The notes under the pieces were generated by a model. That model worked only from the letters and a program-made list of their open reading frames with translations, was not told where the DNA came from and searched no databases. The position numbers and the translations under genes were made by a program. Shown here piece after piece: positions 6,942-16,470 of a stretch of DNA of 64,000 nt (its first letter is position 1; the number at the start of each line of letters is the position of its first letter). Source of the stretch: Nitrospiraceae bacterium. GTDB lineage: Bacteria; Nitrospirota; Nitrospiria; Nitrospirales; Nitrospiraceae. Location of the stretch: contig JABFSG010000004.1 of assembly GCA_013140715.1 (NCBI GenBank), forward strand, positions 1 through 64,000, read 5' to 3'.

Positions 6942-8306
6942 CTACGGTCGTTTGAGCATGATCGCATCAAAATAGGTCTCCGGCACAGGATGCGGGTAAC
7001 GGAGCTGGCCTGACCCAAAAGCGACATACTTTTCGCAGGTCAATTGCGCAAGGCCGATCGGACCCTTTGCATGGAGACGCGAGCCACTGAGCCCGATATC
7101 GCAGCCCATCCCGTAACTATCGCCCGCATTGAGTCGTGACGATGCATTGACGAGCACTGCGCTGGCATCCACTTCACGCGTGAACTGCATGGCCGCCTGA
7201 TAGCTCGTGGTTGCGATGACGGCCGTAAGGCATGGCCCTTGCGCCACCATATGCTCCAAAGCCTCGTCCAAGTTGGCGACCATTTTGACGGCCAACACCG
7301 GCCCCTGAAATTGTGTGCGCCAATCCTCTTCTTTTGCCGGGACGATCGAGGTATGTCCGGTCATGGCCATTTGCCCCATGAGGGCCATCGTCTTGGGACA
7401 AGCCCGCACTTCGATCTTAAACTCTTCGAGCATACGGTTGATCAGTGGAGGCAAGAACTGGCGCCCTATGACCTGTTGCACGAGCAATGTGTCGAGCGAG
7501 TTCGACGCGACAGCCATCTGCACTTTGGAATTGATCGCCACGTTTTGAGCCAGTGGCATATCGGTATCGGCATCCACATACATGTGGGTGAGCCCTCCGT
7601 CGAAGCAAAGCACCGGCATCTTCGCCTGCTCGGTGACTGCTTTGCGGAGACCGGCGCCTCCACGCGGAATAATGGCATCGAGACTCCTGCCGGACCTGAT
7701 GAGTTCGACTGCCACGTCTTTATCAGGCCGTTCGACGAGGATCCATGCACCGATCGGCACTCCACTCTGTTTCGCTGCTTCGCTCAAGCAGGTTCCGATA
7801 GCCTGCTGGGTCAGGCTCCACTCAGGTGCGCCGCGAAACACACAGAGATTGCCGGACTTGAAGCACAGCCCGATCGATTCCACGGTTATGAGCGGACTCA
7901 GTTCTGACACAACCCCGATCACCCCGATTGGGACGCGAACACGGCTGACTTGCAACCCATTGGGCTGTTCCCACCTTGAAGTGACGGCGCCGACCGGATC
8001 AGGCAGCTCCGCAATCATGCGCAAACGATCGGCCATCTCCTTAATATGATCCGCCGTCATACGCACACGAGCCACAGCTGCTTTCATGCGATCTTTCATG
8101 ACGTCGGCTTCAAAGGACTTCCCGACCGCATCCACATCTTTGTCGTTCGCGGCAAGAATTTTTTTCTCGTCGGCAGCCAATCGATCCGCCATCGCGTAGA
8201 GAGCTTTATTTTTAATGGGGCTTGATAGGAGCGCGATGGCGCGAACGATTTCCCTGCATTCTTTCAATAGCTTATCGATATAAAGCTTGGCTGGAACTTT
8301 AGTCAT
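6942..8306 (-). CDS. ProA-like aldehyde dehydrogenase-fold protein lacking catalytic Cys
   Basis: 454 aa, close to gamma-glutamyl phosphate reductase (ProA) along its whole length: ADRLRMIAELPDPVG, VPIGVIGVVSE, DAIIPRGGAGLRKAV, INSKVQ...NSLDTLLVQQVI. The catalytic Cys of ProA lies in a xxxCNTxExLLV context; here that position is S268 (AVASNSLDTLLV). The EARP motif is ELSP, and the nucleotide-site Lys of the RGG(K/S)E segment is changed (FRGAPEW). I infer a diverged paralog without normal reductase activity. No proB is next to it. A true ProA is presumably encoded elsewhere. Confidence 0.8.
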   Translation of the reverse strand: MTKVPAKLYIDKLLKECREIVRAIALLSSPIKNKALYAMADRLAADEKKILAANDKDVDAVGKSFEADVMKDRMKAAVARVRMTADHIKEMADRLRMIAELPDPVGAVTSRWEQPNGLQVSRVRVPIGVIGVVSELSPLITVESIGLCFKSGNLCVFRGAPEWSLTQQAIGTCLSEAAKQSGVPIGAWILVERPDKDVAVELIRSGRSLDAIIPRGGAGLRKAVTEQAKMPVLCFDGGLTHMYVDADTDMPLAQNVAINSKVQMAVASNSLDTLLVQQVIGRQFLPPLINRMLEEFKIEVRACPKTMALMGQMAMTGHTSIVPAKEEDWRTQFQGPVLAVKMVANLDEALEHMVAQGPCLTAVIATTSYQAAMQFTREVDASAVLVNASSRLNAGDSYGMGCDIGLSGSRLHAKGPIGLAQLTCEKYVAFGSGQLRYPHPVPETYFDAIMLKRP

Positions 8307-8693
8307 TATGTCCTCGTTACCATGAGCCCTTCATGAAAAATCGATTTCTACTGGGGCTCAAAAAAATATCGGCGACTATAGCACGCGGTTTTTTCACAGG
8401 TAAAGCAAGGAGGAGGGGATGGAGCCTGATGATCTTCTATGCTCGCGCAACGCGCGGTCGCGGACTCCCCTCGTTGGACGCGCGCCGTGGAAGATCAATC
8501 AGCCCCCATCCCTAGAGAGACAACGAGCAAGCTTGGAGGGAGCATACATATCGTTCGATGCGCGCAGTCAAGGAAGGCTTGCCTACTCTTCTTCTAGAAG
8601 AGGAACCAGTTACCCGTTGCTCGACTTCTCCTCTTGAAGGCAAAACTTTGCTAGAATGCGCCGGCTCACTCTTGTCACGCTGAGGACCTCATC
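8307..8693. other. Divergent intergenic region filled by hairpin repeats
   Basis: About 390 bases between the ProA-like gene (minus) and ltaE (plus). Both promoters must lie here. Most of the span is occupied by one complete two-unit hairpin repeat (8416-8512) and a second, less regular unit (about 8522-8590). No protein gene is convincing. Confidence 0.6.
8416..8512. repeat. Two-unit hairpin repeat, copy A
   Basis: Arms GGGATGGAGCCTGATGATCT (8416 onward) and its imperfect complement ending at 8512 enclose two direct units, TGCTCGCGCAACGCGC and CTCGTTGGACGCGCG, about 12 bases apart. The same two-unit arrangement recurs at 42139, 51270 and 53550. The left arm and first unit also recur on the opposite strand at 51380-51421. 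A second weaker unit (TCGTTCGATGCGCGCAG) follows at about 8550. Confidence 0.8.
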
Positions 8694-9725
8694 ATGATCG
8701 ACCTGCGCAGCGATACGGTCACCAAGCCCACAGAAGCCATGCGAGAGGCAATGGCACGAGCGGACGTGGGAGACGATGTCTATGGCGAAGATCCCACCGT
8801 CAATCGTCTCCAAGAAATGATGGCCGCCACGTTTGGGAAAAAGGCCGCGCTATTCGTGCCGTCCGGCACGATGGCCAATCAACTGGCCATTCGCCTTCAT
8901 ACACAGCCGGGCCAGGAAGTCATCGTCGAGAGCAAGGCGCATATTGTCCGGTATGAGCAGGGCGCAGCAGGAGCGCTGGCGGGCGTCCAACTCCATTGGA
9001 TCATCGGAGATCGAGGCCTCATCTCAGCCGAACAGGTGGAAGCGGCGATCCGTCCCAAGGAGCCCCATACGATTCAAACAGGGCTGATCTGCATCGAAAG
9101 CACCCATAACAGCGGCGGCGGGACAATTTATCCCCTGGCAACGATTGAACGGATTCGGGCAGTGGCAACGACCCATGGCATCCCGATGCATTTAGATGGA
9201 GCGCGCCTCTTCAATGCCATCGCTGCGACTTCACTCCCTCCTGCATCCTATGCCCAGCATTTCGACACCCTCTCGGTGTGCCTCTCGAAAGGTCTGGGGG
9301 CCCCGGTCGGCTCGGTCCTGATGATGAACGATTTGACACTCCTTGAGAAGGCGAAGCGGGTGCGACGTATGTATGGCGGCGCAATGCGGCAAGCCGGGAT
9401 TCTCGCCGCCGCCGGTATCTATGCCCTCGAACACCATATCGGACGATTGAAAGAAGACCACGACCACGCCAAGCAGCTGGCTCGACGGCTGCAACAAATT
9501 CCCACGGTGAAAATCAGCCCTCAAGACGTCGACACGAATATCGTCATCTTCGATGTCATCGGTCACCGGTTGGCTCCTCCGGCAATCCTTGCCGCGTTGA
9601 AAAAAGAGAGAGTCTTGATCAATGCGATCGGTGGAGACAGTTTTCGCGCCGTCACTCATTTGGATATCTCCAGTTCTATGGCCGACGAGGCCTGTGCGAT
9701 CTTTACCCGTGTGTTGGCGAGCTGA
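8694..9725 (+). CDS. ltaE: Low-specificity L-threonine aldolase
   Basis: 343 aa, full length. PLP-dependent fold-type I enzyme that cleaves L-threonine to glycine and acetaldehyde. It opens with [20 protein letters not shown] and has [15 protein letters not shown], the substrate-binding [10 protein letters not shown] motif and the PLP lysine in [11 protein letters not shown]. The start is ATG 8694 after GAGGACCTCATC. It heads a plus-strand group with a small unknown protein and a nucleotidyltransferase. Confidence 0.93.
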   Translation: MIDLRSDTVTKPTEAMREAMARADVGDDVYGEDPTVNRLQEMMAATFGKKAALFVPSGTMANQLAIRLHTQPGQEVIVESKAHIVRYEQGAAGALAGVQLHWIIGDRGLISAEQVEAAIRPKEPHTIQTGLICIESTHNSGGGTIYPLATIERIRAVATTHGIPMHLDGARLFNAIAATSLPPASYAQHFDTLSVCLSKGLGAPVGSVLMMNDLTLLEKAKRVRRMYGGAMRQAGILAAAGIYALEHHIGRLKEDHDHAKQLARRLQQIPTVKISPQDVDTNIVIFDVIGHRLAPPAILAALKKERVLINAIGGDSFRAVTHLDISSSMADEACAIFTRVLAS

Positions 9726-9785
9726 GACACGCGCTCATTGACACATCCCCCACTGAAATCTAGAATGCCGCGTGATGGAGCACCC

Positions 9786-10013
9786 ATGCCGTTAGACGTT
9801 GTATCGTTCAAACAGATCGGCCAGATTCTTGGAGTCACCGACTCGCTTGGGCTCAACCGGGAATGGGTCGAAATCCCCCTGTCCCCGGAAAGCCCGGGAG
9901 TAGTCCGGCGATTGACCAACGGCAAATTGGAAATCGTCGTCGATGCGGATCAACCGTTCGAGGACTGGTTACAATCGCTCCCGAAACACATTCAGCTCGT
10001 ACAGAAAGCCTAA
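9786..10013 (+). CDS. Small hypothetical protein
   Basis: 75 aa from ATG 9786, preceded by GGAG at good spacing; in-frame starts further upstream (9765, TTG 9738) look poorer. Product MPLDVVSFKQIGQILG... ends PFEDWLQSLPKHIQLVQKA; soluble, acidic. No family recognised. The stop is two bases before the next ATG, so it is translationally coupled to the nucleotidyltransferase. Confidence 0.6.
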   Translation: MPLDVVSFKQIGQILGVTDSLGLNREWVEIPLSPESPGVVRRLTNGKLEIVVDADQPFEDWLQSLPKHIQLVQKA

Positions 10014-10015
10014 AA

Positions 10016-10801
10016 ATGGATAGCCCCGTTGCTCAGCCTGTTCCCACGTCAGAAGAATTAAAGGCAGAACTCCTGGCGATGCCCGAGCCGCCGGAGCAGC
10101 CGGACCCGATCGACGAGCCGGGATTCGAGGATCTTGTCGCGATTGCTGTGCGCCATGTCCGTGGCCGCCGTGGAGGCGATCTCGTCAGTGTCATCCTGGT
10201 GGGATCCAGCGTGAGACGCGCCATCACCACTCATAGCGATATCGATCTCATTGCCCTTGTCAAAGGACAGGCCGACGGTCACGAAATTGTCCGTGTCGCC
10301 GATCGTCTGGCGGATATCCGCTATCGTGGACATCAAGAATTCGAGGAGGACCTCCCCTACTCACCTCGTCTCCCCTCTCTCTTGCGGAAAGCCCGCATCC
10401 TGTTCGACCACGAGAGCATCGGCGCAAAACTGATCGAACGCGCCAACCATCGGTTCAGGCAGGGGCCGCCCCCTATCAGCATCAATGAGCAGATTCGGAT
10501 GAAAGCGGAGTGTTTCCATTGGCTGGGAAAGGCCCGGGATCTGGCGGACAAACCGGCGACTGCCCAATACCTGCTCTCTATTTTTTTCGATGACGTCGTC
10601 AACGCATTCTTCCGGCTACGGGGCTTTTGGCTGACTGCGCCGGCGGAGGCGCCCAAATTCATGGCCTCCCGCGATGCGGAGCTCGGCGACCTGGCTGGGC
10701 GCTTTCTCACTGCAGGCACCTTGCCGGAACGGCTCAACTTTGGCCGCGACCTCGCCGATATCCTATTTAAGGACGTACCGAATCCTGCCAGAATCGACTG
10801 A
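10016..10801 (+). CDS. Nucleotidyltransferase-fold protein
   Basis: 261 aa. The minimal nucleotidyltransferase motif is present: ILVGSSVRRAITTHSDIDLI (GSxxR...SDIDL; the two Asp bind metal). C-terminal residues 150-260 are helical and resemble the HEPN-like/substrate helices that follow such domains. The starting ATG lies just after the preceding stop. Whether it acts on tRNA, protein or an antibiotic is unknown. The Pro/Glu-rich residues 1-30 are probably disordered. Confidence 0.75.
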   Translation: MDSPVAQPVPTSEELKAELLAMPEPPEQPDPIDEPGFEDLVAIAVRHVRGRRGGDLVSVILVGSSVRRAITTHSDIDLIALVKGQADGHEIVRVADRLADIRYRGHQEFEEDLPYSPRLPSLLRKARILFDHESIGAKLIERANHRFRQGPPPISINEQIRMKAECFHWLGKARDLADKPATAQYLLSIFFDDVVNAFFRLRGFWLTAPAEAPKFMASRDAELGDLAGRFLTAGTLPERLNFGRDLADILFKDVPNPARID

Positions 10802-10877
10802 CAGGACTTCGAATCTGAGCAACGGACTGCTGTCGCCTAGAGATATCGGTGAGTGCTTGACTCAGGTCTGAACAGCA

Positions 10878-10903
10878 ATCAGGCTCTTCACAGGAAGCCT
10901 GAT
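10878..10903. terminator. Hairpin between nucleotidyltransferase gene and gnd
   Basis: ATCAGGCT and AGCCTGAT form an 8-bp stem around a 10-base loop. There is no T-run after it, so it is a weak terminator at best. It separates the small-gene group from the gnd-zwf operon. Confidence 0.4.
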
Positions 10904-10946
10904 CCATGGGTCCGGTCCAGTCACGACCGTACCAGAAGGAGCCACT

Positions 10947-11840
10947 ATGGAAATCGGTTTTATCGGCCTAGGGAAAATGGGGATGAACATGGTCACCCGG
11001 TTGCAACGCGACCGACATCGGGTGGTGGTCTACGATCGATCCGCAGATCTGATCAAGCAAGCGGAAGCAGTCGGCTGTGTCGGGGCTGCGTCCTTGGCCG
11101 ATCTTGTCGGCCAGCTCAAAGCCCCACGCGCGGTCTGGGTCATGGTCCCATCAGGCGCGCCGACGGAGGAAACCATTCAAGCCGTTGCGGCACTCCTTCA
11201 AGCAGGCGACACAGTGATCGACGGGGGCAACACCAGATTCCACGACGATGTTCGACGGGCGGGAGATCTCAAGAAGAAACAGATTCACTATGTCGATGCC
11301 GGCACCAGCGGCGGCATTTGGGGGCTAAAAATCGGGTACTGCCTGATGGTCGGCGGCGATGAGGCGCAGGTGAAACACCTCGCACCGATCTTTACCACCT
11401 TGGCGCCGGAGCAGGGCTGGGCTCATGTCGGCGGAGTGGGCGCCGGGCATTATGTAAAAATGGTTCACAATGGCATCGAGTACAGCATGATGCAGGGGTA
11501 TGCGGAAGGGTTTGAGCTTATGGCGAAAAGCGACTACCGGCTCAATCTTGCAAAGATTGCAGATCTTTGGATGCACGGCAGCGTCGTCCGCTCTTGGCTC
11601 TTGGAGTTGGCGGCCGGGGCTCTGAAAGAAGATCCAAAGCTGGAACAGTTGAAAGGTTACGTGCAGGATTCCGGCGAGGGACGCTGGATGATCGCCGATG
11701 CGATCGAGAAAGATGTCCCGGTGCCGACCCTCGCGACGGCATTATTTACTCGATTCCGCTCGCGGCAAAGCGAGTCCTTTGCGGAAAAGATGCTGGCGGC
11801 ATTGCGCAATGCCTTCGGCGGACACGCGGTCCGCCGCTAA
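10947..11840 (+). CDS. gnd: 6-phosphogluconate dehydrogenase, short form
   Basis: 297 aa, the short (GntZ/YqeC) type. Rossmann start MEIGFIGLGKMGMNM, catalytic DAGTSGGIWGL and GGNTRFHDD, then VGAGHYVKMVHNGIEY with the catalytic Lys. It oxidatively decarboxylates 6-phosphogluconate to ribulose 5-phosphate. Short-form enzymes are often NAD-dependent; the cofactor here is not proven. The ATG follows AAGGAGCC. Twelve bases separate it from zwf, forming an oxidative pentose-phosphate operon. Confidence 0.93.
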   Translation: MEIGFIGLGKMGMNMVTRLQRDRHRVVVYDRSADLIKQAEAVGCVGAASLADLVGQLKAPRAVWVMVPSGAPTEETIQAVAALLQAGDTVIDGGNTRFHDDVRRAGDLKKKQIHYVDAGTSGGIWGLKIGYCLMVGGDEAQVKHLAPIFTTLAPEQGWAHVGGVGAGHYVKMVHNGIEYSMMQGYAEGFELMAKSDYRLNLAKIADLWMHGSVVRSWLLELAAGALKEDPKLEQLKGYVQDSGEGRWMIADAIEKDVPVPTLATALFTRFRSRQSESFAEKMLAALRNAFGGHAVRR

Positions 11841-11852
11841 CGTCGGATCTTT

Positions 11853-13397
11853 ATGCCACCGAATAGCCCACGTATCGACATCAGCCCCTCGCAGGAGACG
11901 ATCCCCCCGGTCGATCCCTGCACGCTGGTCATCTTCGGCGGTTCCGGGGATCTGGCTCGCCGGCGTCTGATTCCTGCTCTCTACAACTTGCTCCTCGACG
12001 GACTCCTACCGCCGCGCTATGCGGTGATAGGGCTGGGTCGAAAATTGATGACCGACGAAGAGTTCCGCACCACCGTGCGCGAAGGCATCGTCTCACATTC
12101 CCGGCAAGCCTTGGCAGAGGACAGGTGGAAGGACTTTGCGCCGCATCTGTTCTATGTGTCGGGAGGAAATGACGATCCGACTACTTATGCCAAACTCAAA
12201 TCCCGCGCAGAAGAGATTGAGCGAAACTTTCAATTACCCGGCAACAGAATTTTTTATCTCAGCATCCCACCCAGTTCGTTTACGTCGGTATGCGAGGGAC
12301 TTGAACAAGCAGGATTGGCGGCCAAGCCGGAGACTGTAACCCCTTACGCGCGCATCATCGTTGAAAAACCGGTCGGCCGCGATTTGGCCTCCGCCCAAGC
12401 CATCAACCGCGTGACAGGACGTGTGTTCGACGAGTCCCAGATCTTCCGCATCGATCATTATCTCGGAAAAGAAACCGTTCAGAATTTGATGGTCGTCCGA
12501 TTCGCCAACAGCATCTTCGAGCCGCTTTGGAACCACAAATATATCGATCACGTACAGATCACGGTCAGCGAAGCGGAAGGCGTCGGAACCAGGGCCAGTT
12601 ACTACGAGGAGGCCGGCGCATTGCGCGACATGGTGCAGAACCATATGCTGCAGCTGCTCTGCCTGGTTGCGATGGAACCACCCTACTCGCTCGATCCGGA
12701 TGTCGTGCGCAACGCAAAAATGGAAGTCCTTCGCTGCCTCAGGCCCATCACCGATCGGGATATCGAGCAGGTCACCGTTCGCGCCCAATATAGCGCAGGC
12801 ACAGCCCATGGCACGGCCATCCCGGGCTACCGTCGCGAGCCAGGAATTCACCCCGATTCCACGACCGAAACCTACGTCGCCCTCAAATGCTTTGTCGAAA
12901 ACTGGCGTTGGGCCGGCGTCCCATTCTATCTGCGCACCGGGAAGGCCCTCCCGCATCGCGCCAGTGAAATCTCAGTGCAATTCAAAGACATCCCGCAGAT
13001 CCTGTTCAATTCCAATGCGCAACAACCGCAGCCACCGAACGTGTTGGCATTACGCATCCAGCCGGAGGAAGGGCTTTCCCTCCGTATCGTCTCGCGTGTG
13101 CCCGGTACTCGCGCCCAAACGCATCCGGTGGAAATGGATTTTCAATATAGCGACGTCTTCGGCCGTCCCTCGCCAGAAGCCTATGAACGATTGCTCTTGG
13201 ATGTGATGGCCGGCGATGCCTCACGATTCATGCGGCGCGACGCCGTTGAAGCCTCCTGGGCCTGGGTCACCAAGATTCTGGAAGGATGGCACCGGCAAGG
13301 GTTGCGGTGGCTGCCTGAATACCAGGCAGGAACCTCTGGACCGATCGAGGCCAATCGCCTCATTGAAAAGGATGGACGGACCTGGCGGACGTTATAG
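11853..13397 (+). CDS. zwf: Glucose-6-phosphate 1-dehydrogenase
   Basis: 514 aa, full length. N-terminal nucleotide motif VIFGGSGDLARRRLIPALY, substrate/catalytic motif RIDHYLGKETVQN, and IIVEKPVGRD. It oxidises glucose 6-phosphate to 6-phosphogluconolactone. It is co-transcribed with gnd; a 6-phosphogluconolactonase gene is not in the window. The last 6 bases overlap the convergent thioredoxin-like gene. Confidence 0.95.
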   Translation: MPPNSPRIDISPSQETIPPVDPCTLVIFGGSGDLARRRLIPALYNLLLDGLLPPRYAVIGLGRKLMTDEEFRTTVREGIVSHSRQALAEDRWKDFAPHLFYVSGGNDDPTTYAKLKSRAEEIERNFQLPGNRIFYLSIPPSSFTSVCEGLEQAGLAAKPETVTPYARIIVEKPVGRDLASAQAINRVTGRVFDESQIFRIDHYLGKETVQNLMVVRFANSIFEPLWNHKYIDHVQITVSEAEGVGTRASYYEEAGALRDMVQNHMLQLLCLVAMEPPYSLDPDVVRNAKMEVLRCLRPITDRDIEQVTVRAQYSAGTAHGTAIPGYRREPGIHPDSTTETYVALKCFVENWRWAGVPFYLRTGKALPHRASEISVQFKDIPQILFNSNAQQPQPPNVLALRIQPEEGLSLRIVSRVPGTRAQTHPVEMDFQYSDVFGRPSPEAYERLLLDVMAGDASRFMRRDAVEASWAWVTKILEGWHRQGLRWLPEYQAGTSGPIEANRLIEKDGRTWRTL

Positions 13398-13721
13398 AGG
13401 ACGATTTGGTATCGACCCAATCTGCTTGAGAATCTCCCCTCTCGTTCCGAGGCCGCCGATAAATCGCTCGAATTCTCCCCGGCGATAGAGCGCCAAGACC
13501 GGCAATGACCGAATCTCCAGCTCCGCCGGAATCTGAAAATTTTCCTCGACGTTCATTTTCAGGATCAGTACCTTTCCCGCCACATCGGGCTCCAGTTTCT
13601 CGAGCTCGCTCATCAGTGCGCGGCAACTTCCGCATCCCGGTTTCCAGAACTCCACCAGCACTGGAATCCCTGCCTGTGTGACAACCCGGTCAAAATCCCG
13701 ATCGGTCACGTCATGCATCAT
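13392..13721 (-). CDS. Thioredoxin-like protein, CGSC active site
   Basis: 109 aa, a single thioredoxin fold. VLVEFWKPGCGSCRALMSEL holds the CxxC (CGSC instead of CGPC), ILKMNVEENFQIP follows, and the cis-Pro is in IRSLPVLALY. No signal peptide, so cytoplasmic. The active-site variation suggests a redox potential or partner different from TrxA. It is convergent with zwf (overlap 13392-13397) and just downstream of the SGNH hydrolase gene. Confidence 0.88.
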   Translation of the reverse strand: MMHDVTDRDFDRVVTQAGIPVLVEFWKPGCGSCRALMSELEKLEPDVAGKVLILKMNVEENFQIPAELEIRSLPVLALYRRGEFERFIGGLGTRGEILKQIGSIPNRPL

Positions 13722-13736
13722 GAGCGCCTCATCTCA

Positions 13737-14369
13737 TCATCCACTTGGCAGCAATGGGGCAAAGACATCCTGGTATAACCGGTCGGCAAACAGTCGATAT
13801 CCGGCCGTGCTCAGATGCAACCCGTCGTTGGAATACTGCGCCGCAAGCTGTTGGGTTTCCGGCTCTATCGTAACGGAAAAAAGATCGAACGCCGCCAGCC
13901 CATTCGACTCGGCATAGCGTAAAATCAACTTATTGAGCTGCTGCCGACGTTTAAGATGCTCGGCGAACCACTGACGCCCCTCCTCACTGCGAAGATCGTC
14001 GCCCATTCTGATCGAGGGAACCGTTACCGGCACAGGCGTGATTCCTGACGCCGTAGCCAGTTCATACATCTTGAAGAGATTACCCATGATCTCTTCAAGA
14101 TGTGCATTCCACCCAAGGTCATTCGTTCCGCCCAGAATCACCACATGACTCGGTTGCTCTGCGAGTACAGCGGACCGAAACCGCATCACCATTTCACCGG
14201 TCAACTCACCGGAGATGCCGCTTACAGAAACGCGCACGGCAGACCCGATCAGCTCTTGCAGATACCACCCATAGGGCGTCTCGGCGCCTTGCGGATTATC
14301 CTCAGTGGCTGCTTGAAACCCCGCCGTGAGGCTGTCTCCAAAACACACAATGTGGCTCGTCGTCAGCAT
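13737..14369 (-). CDS. SGNH/GDSL hydrolase (arylesterase/lysophospholipase type)
   Basis: 210 aa. All four SGNH blocks are visible: GDSLTAG (nucleophile Ser), the SGISGE Gly block, GGTNDLGW (Asn) and the C-terminal DGLHLSTAGYR with Asp/His. Relatives such as TesA hydrolyse lipid esters and thioesters. There is no signal peptide at this start. The gene lies 15 bases upstream of the thioredoxin-like gene, so the two are probably one transcript. Confidence 0.87.
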   Translation of the reverse strand: MLTTSHIVCFGDSLTAGFQAATEDNPQGAETPYGWYLQELIGSAVRVSVSGISGELTGEMVMRFRSAVLAEQPSHVVILGGTNDLGWNAHLEEIMGNLFKMYELATASGITPVPVTVPSIRMGDDLRSEEGRQWFAEHLKRRQQLNKLILRYAESNGLAAFDLFSVTIEPETQQLAAQYSNDGLHLSTAGYRLFADRLYQDVFAPLLPSG

Positions 14370-14610
14370 CGATTGAGGCAGATTCTACCGGCTTGGCCAA
14401 CGGGTTCACAATGCCCTAGCAGACTCTTGCTACAGTCCGCCAGCGCCGTTCTCGCGGCACGCAGAGGTTGGGCAGGTGAGAAGCTGGCCTTTATCAACCG
14501 CCTTTAGTTATATGGCGGAAGGAATGAATGGTTCATTGGAAATTTCTCGGTGTGTGGCGGGTTAAGAGCGGCTATTTTCTTGACGATTCGGCACCTCCAC
14601 GGTACGACTA
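14370..14610. other. Divergent promoter region
   Basis: 240 bases between the SGNH gene (minus) and the HEAT-repeat gene (plus). No ORF of substance and no hairpin I can defend. It must contain promoters for both directions. Confidence 0.3.
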
Positions 14611-16455
14611 ATGACCATGGATGAGGGAAAGACAGAGGGCGGCGCACAGCCGTTCACGCCTGCAAAACAGCCTGCCAACCCTGAGTTAGTCTCCGTCAAA
14701 CGAATTCTTGCGCTATTGGACAAAACCGCGAAATCCCGTCGGACTTACGGGGCGGAAAATCCCGTAGCCCAGAAGTTTCTCCAACAATTATTCGAAGAAC
14801 TCACGGTTCATCTCACAACCTACTTCAAACTGGCATTTCTCATTCAACGCTCTGAACTGTACTTCAACGGGGAAGTTGTCTACCACGCCGAGCAGGATTC
14901 AAGTAATGAAAGCGTCGCCTTCAAGCTCTATTCGGACGGCATTCGCGAACTCGCATTTATCGAAGGCCTGTTGCAGGAAGATCTCACCTTCCTGCTCGAT
15001 TCGCTGTGGGACAATCGGGACTCCGATGAAAATGACGACGATATTGTGACCCGTCTCTGGTCCAAGAATCTCTCTACCATCACAATCGTGACCGCCGAAG
15101 AAATCGCAAAATCCTCGACAACCGCCAACATCTTTTCACTGTCGACGGGCGGAATGATGGAAGCGCCGGAGTCGAGACTCAGAGATCTTCTGGATCGAGA
15201 GCAGGCGCGCATCAGCAAGGGTGCGGGAACAGGTCTTGAGGACGGTCGTGGCGCTGAAACCAGTGATAACGGAATATCAGCCGGAGAAAAAGCTGCCGGA
15301 GACAGCGGCAAACAAGCGAGCCGCTTCAAGTCCGGCCAAGTAGGCTACGAAGTCTCCGACGAAGAATTTTCCGAACTGGCGAAGGAGATTGCGTCCGAGA
15401 GTGCCAGAGATAATACGACGTACATATTGGATATGCTGACCGCGATTCTGGCCTCGGAAAAAACTCCCGCGATCCTGACCAAGTTACTCGCTCTTTGGGG
15501 GCAGGTCCTGGACTCATTGACGACTCAAGGCAAATGGACTGTGCTGGAGAGCGTACTGGGGCTATTGCAAGTCACAGCTGAAATGAGACCGGATCTGGGC
15601 GAGGATCACAAAAAACAGCTGGCCTCCCTGCTCGACTCTCTCGGTCGACCTGAACGAATAAAAATGATCGAGGCCTATTTGAACAGAACTCTCAATGCAA
15701 CCACAGAAGGATTGCCCACGGTCTTGTTGTCGATGGCGCCGACAGCCGTTCCTGCCCTGTGCGCTCTACTGGCTAATCTCGAAGCGCCGGCCCATCAGGC
15801 CGTCGTAGCTGAAGCGCTTGAGACACTCGCAAAGGATCAACCGGATTACTTGCTTCGGGGCTTAGCAGATCGCCGTCCCCGCTATGTCAAAAACTTACTC
15901 GCTATTCTCCTCAAATGGAACAATCCCCGTTTTGCAGAGTCCATAGAAAAGCTCGTCCGCTATCCGGACAGTCAAGTGCGGAAGGAAGTCGTGCGGGCCA
16001 TCGGGATATTTCGGCCCAATGGAAATGGGGCGAAACTCTTGGCATTCTTGACTGATACCGAAGAGTCGATTCGGTTTGCGGCGCTCAAACTGCTGACAAC
16101 CGGTCAATATACCGCTCCATACCCTCTCTGGGCACCCCTCGTATCGGCGGACACATTCATGGAACGATCTCTCGGCGAAAAACGCGCGGTGTTCCAAGCC
16201 ATGCGCGCGACCAGTGGCGACGAGGCAGTTCCATTTTTCGAAGGTTTGATCACAGAATGGTCCTGGACCAACCGGAAAAAAAAGGACGAACTCGCAGCAC
16301 TCGCCGCTGAAGCATTGGGAAAACTCGGCACCCCTGCCGCTTTCGCCGTCCTTGCGCTGGGACAGAAAAAAGCCAGTGCCGCTGTGAAGCAAGCCTGCGC
16401 TACGGCGCTCGTACAGGCTCAACGACAGCAGCATCTCAAGCAGGCTGCATCATAA
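14611..16455 (+). CDS. HEAT-repeat protein partnered with HD-GYP protein
   Basis: 614 aa. The N-terminal 130 residues (KRILALLDKTAKSRRTYG..., FKLAFLIQRSELYFNGEVVY) look like a divergent copy of the N-terminal region of the next gene's product. A charged linker (about 190-250) follows, then helical repeats of HEAT/Armadillo type (for example AVPALCALLANLEAPAHQAV and a PDSQVRKEVVRAIGIFRP repeat) to the C-terminus. It is probably a scaffold. Start ATG 14611 or 14617. It is 15 bases from the HD-GYP gene, a two-gene operon. Confidence 0.8.
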   Translation: MTMDEGKTEGGAQPFTPAKQPANPELVSVKRILALLDKTAKSRRTYGAENPVAQKFLQQLFEELTVHLTTYFKLAFLIQRSELYFNGEVVYHAEQDSSNESVAFKLYSDGIRELAFIEGLLQEDLTFLLDSLWDNRDSDENDDDIVTRLWSKNLSTITIVTAEEIAKSSTTANIFSLSTGGMMEAPESRLRDLLDREQARISKGAGTGLEDGRGAETSDNGISAGEKAAGDSGKQASRFKSGQVGYEVSDEEFSELAKEIASESARDNTTYILDMLTAILASEKTPAILTKLLALWGQVLDSLTTQGKWTVLESVLGLLQVTAEMRPDLGEDHKKQLASLLDSLGRPERIKMIEAYLNRTLNATTEGLPTVLLSMAPTAVPALCALLANLEAPAHQAVVAEALETLAKDQPDYLLRGLADRRPRYVKNLLAILLKWNNPRFAESIEKLVRYPDSQVRKEVVRAIGIFRPNGNGAKLLAFLTDTEESIRFAALKLLTTGQYTAPYPLWAPLVSADTFMERSLGEKRAVFQAMRATSGDEAVPFFEGLITEWSWTNRKKKDELAALAAEALGKLGTPAAFAVLALGQKKASAAVKQACATALVQAQRQQHLKQAAS

Positions 16456-16470
16456 TACGGAGCGTGCACA

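Noticed and set aside
8416-8600. CRISPR-like spacing of repeat units
   Set aside because: Only two units per hairpin, variable spacing and no Cas genes; not a CRISPR array.
10853-11362. ORF of 169 aa
   Set aside because: Arg/Ser-rich shadow frame over the gnd gene.
12234-12956. Minus-strand ORF of 240 aa
   Set aside because: Shadow of zwf; codon bias belongs to the sense strand gene.
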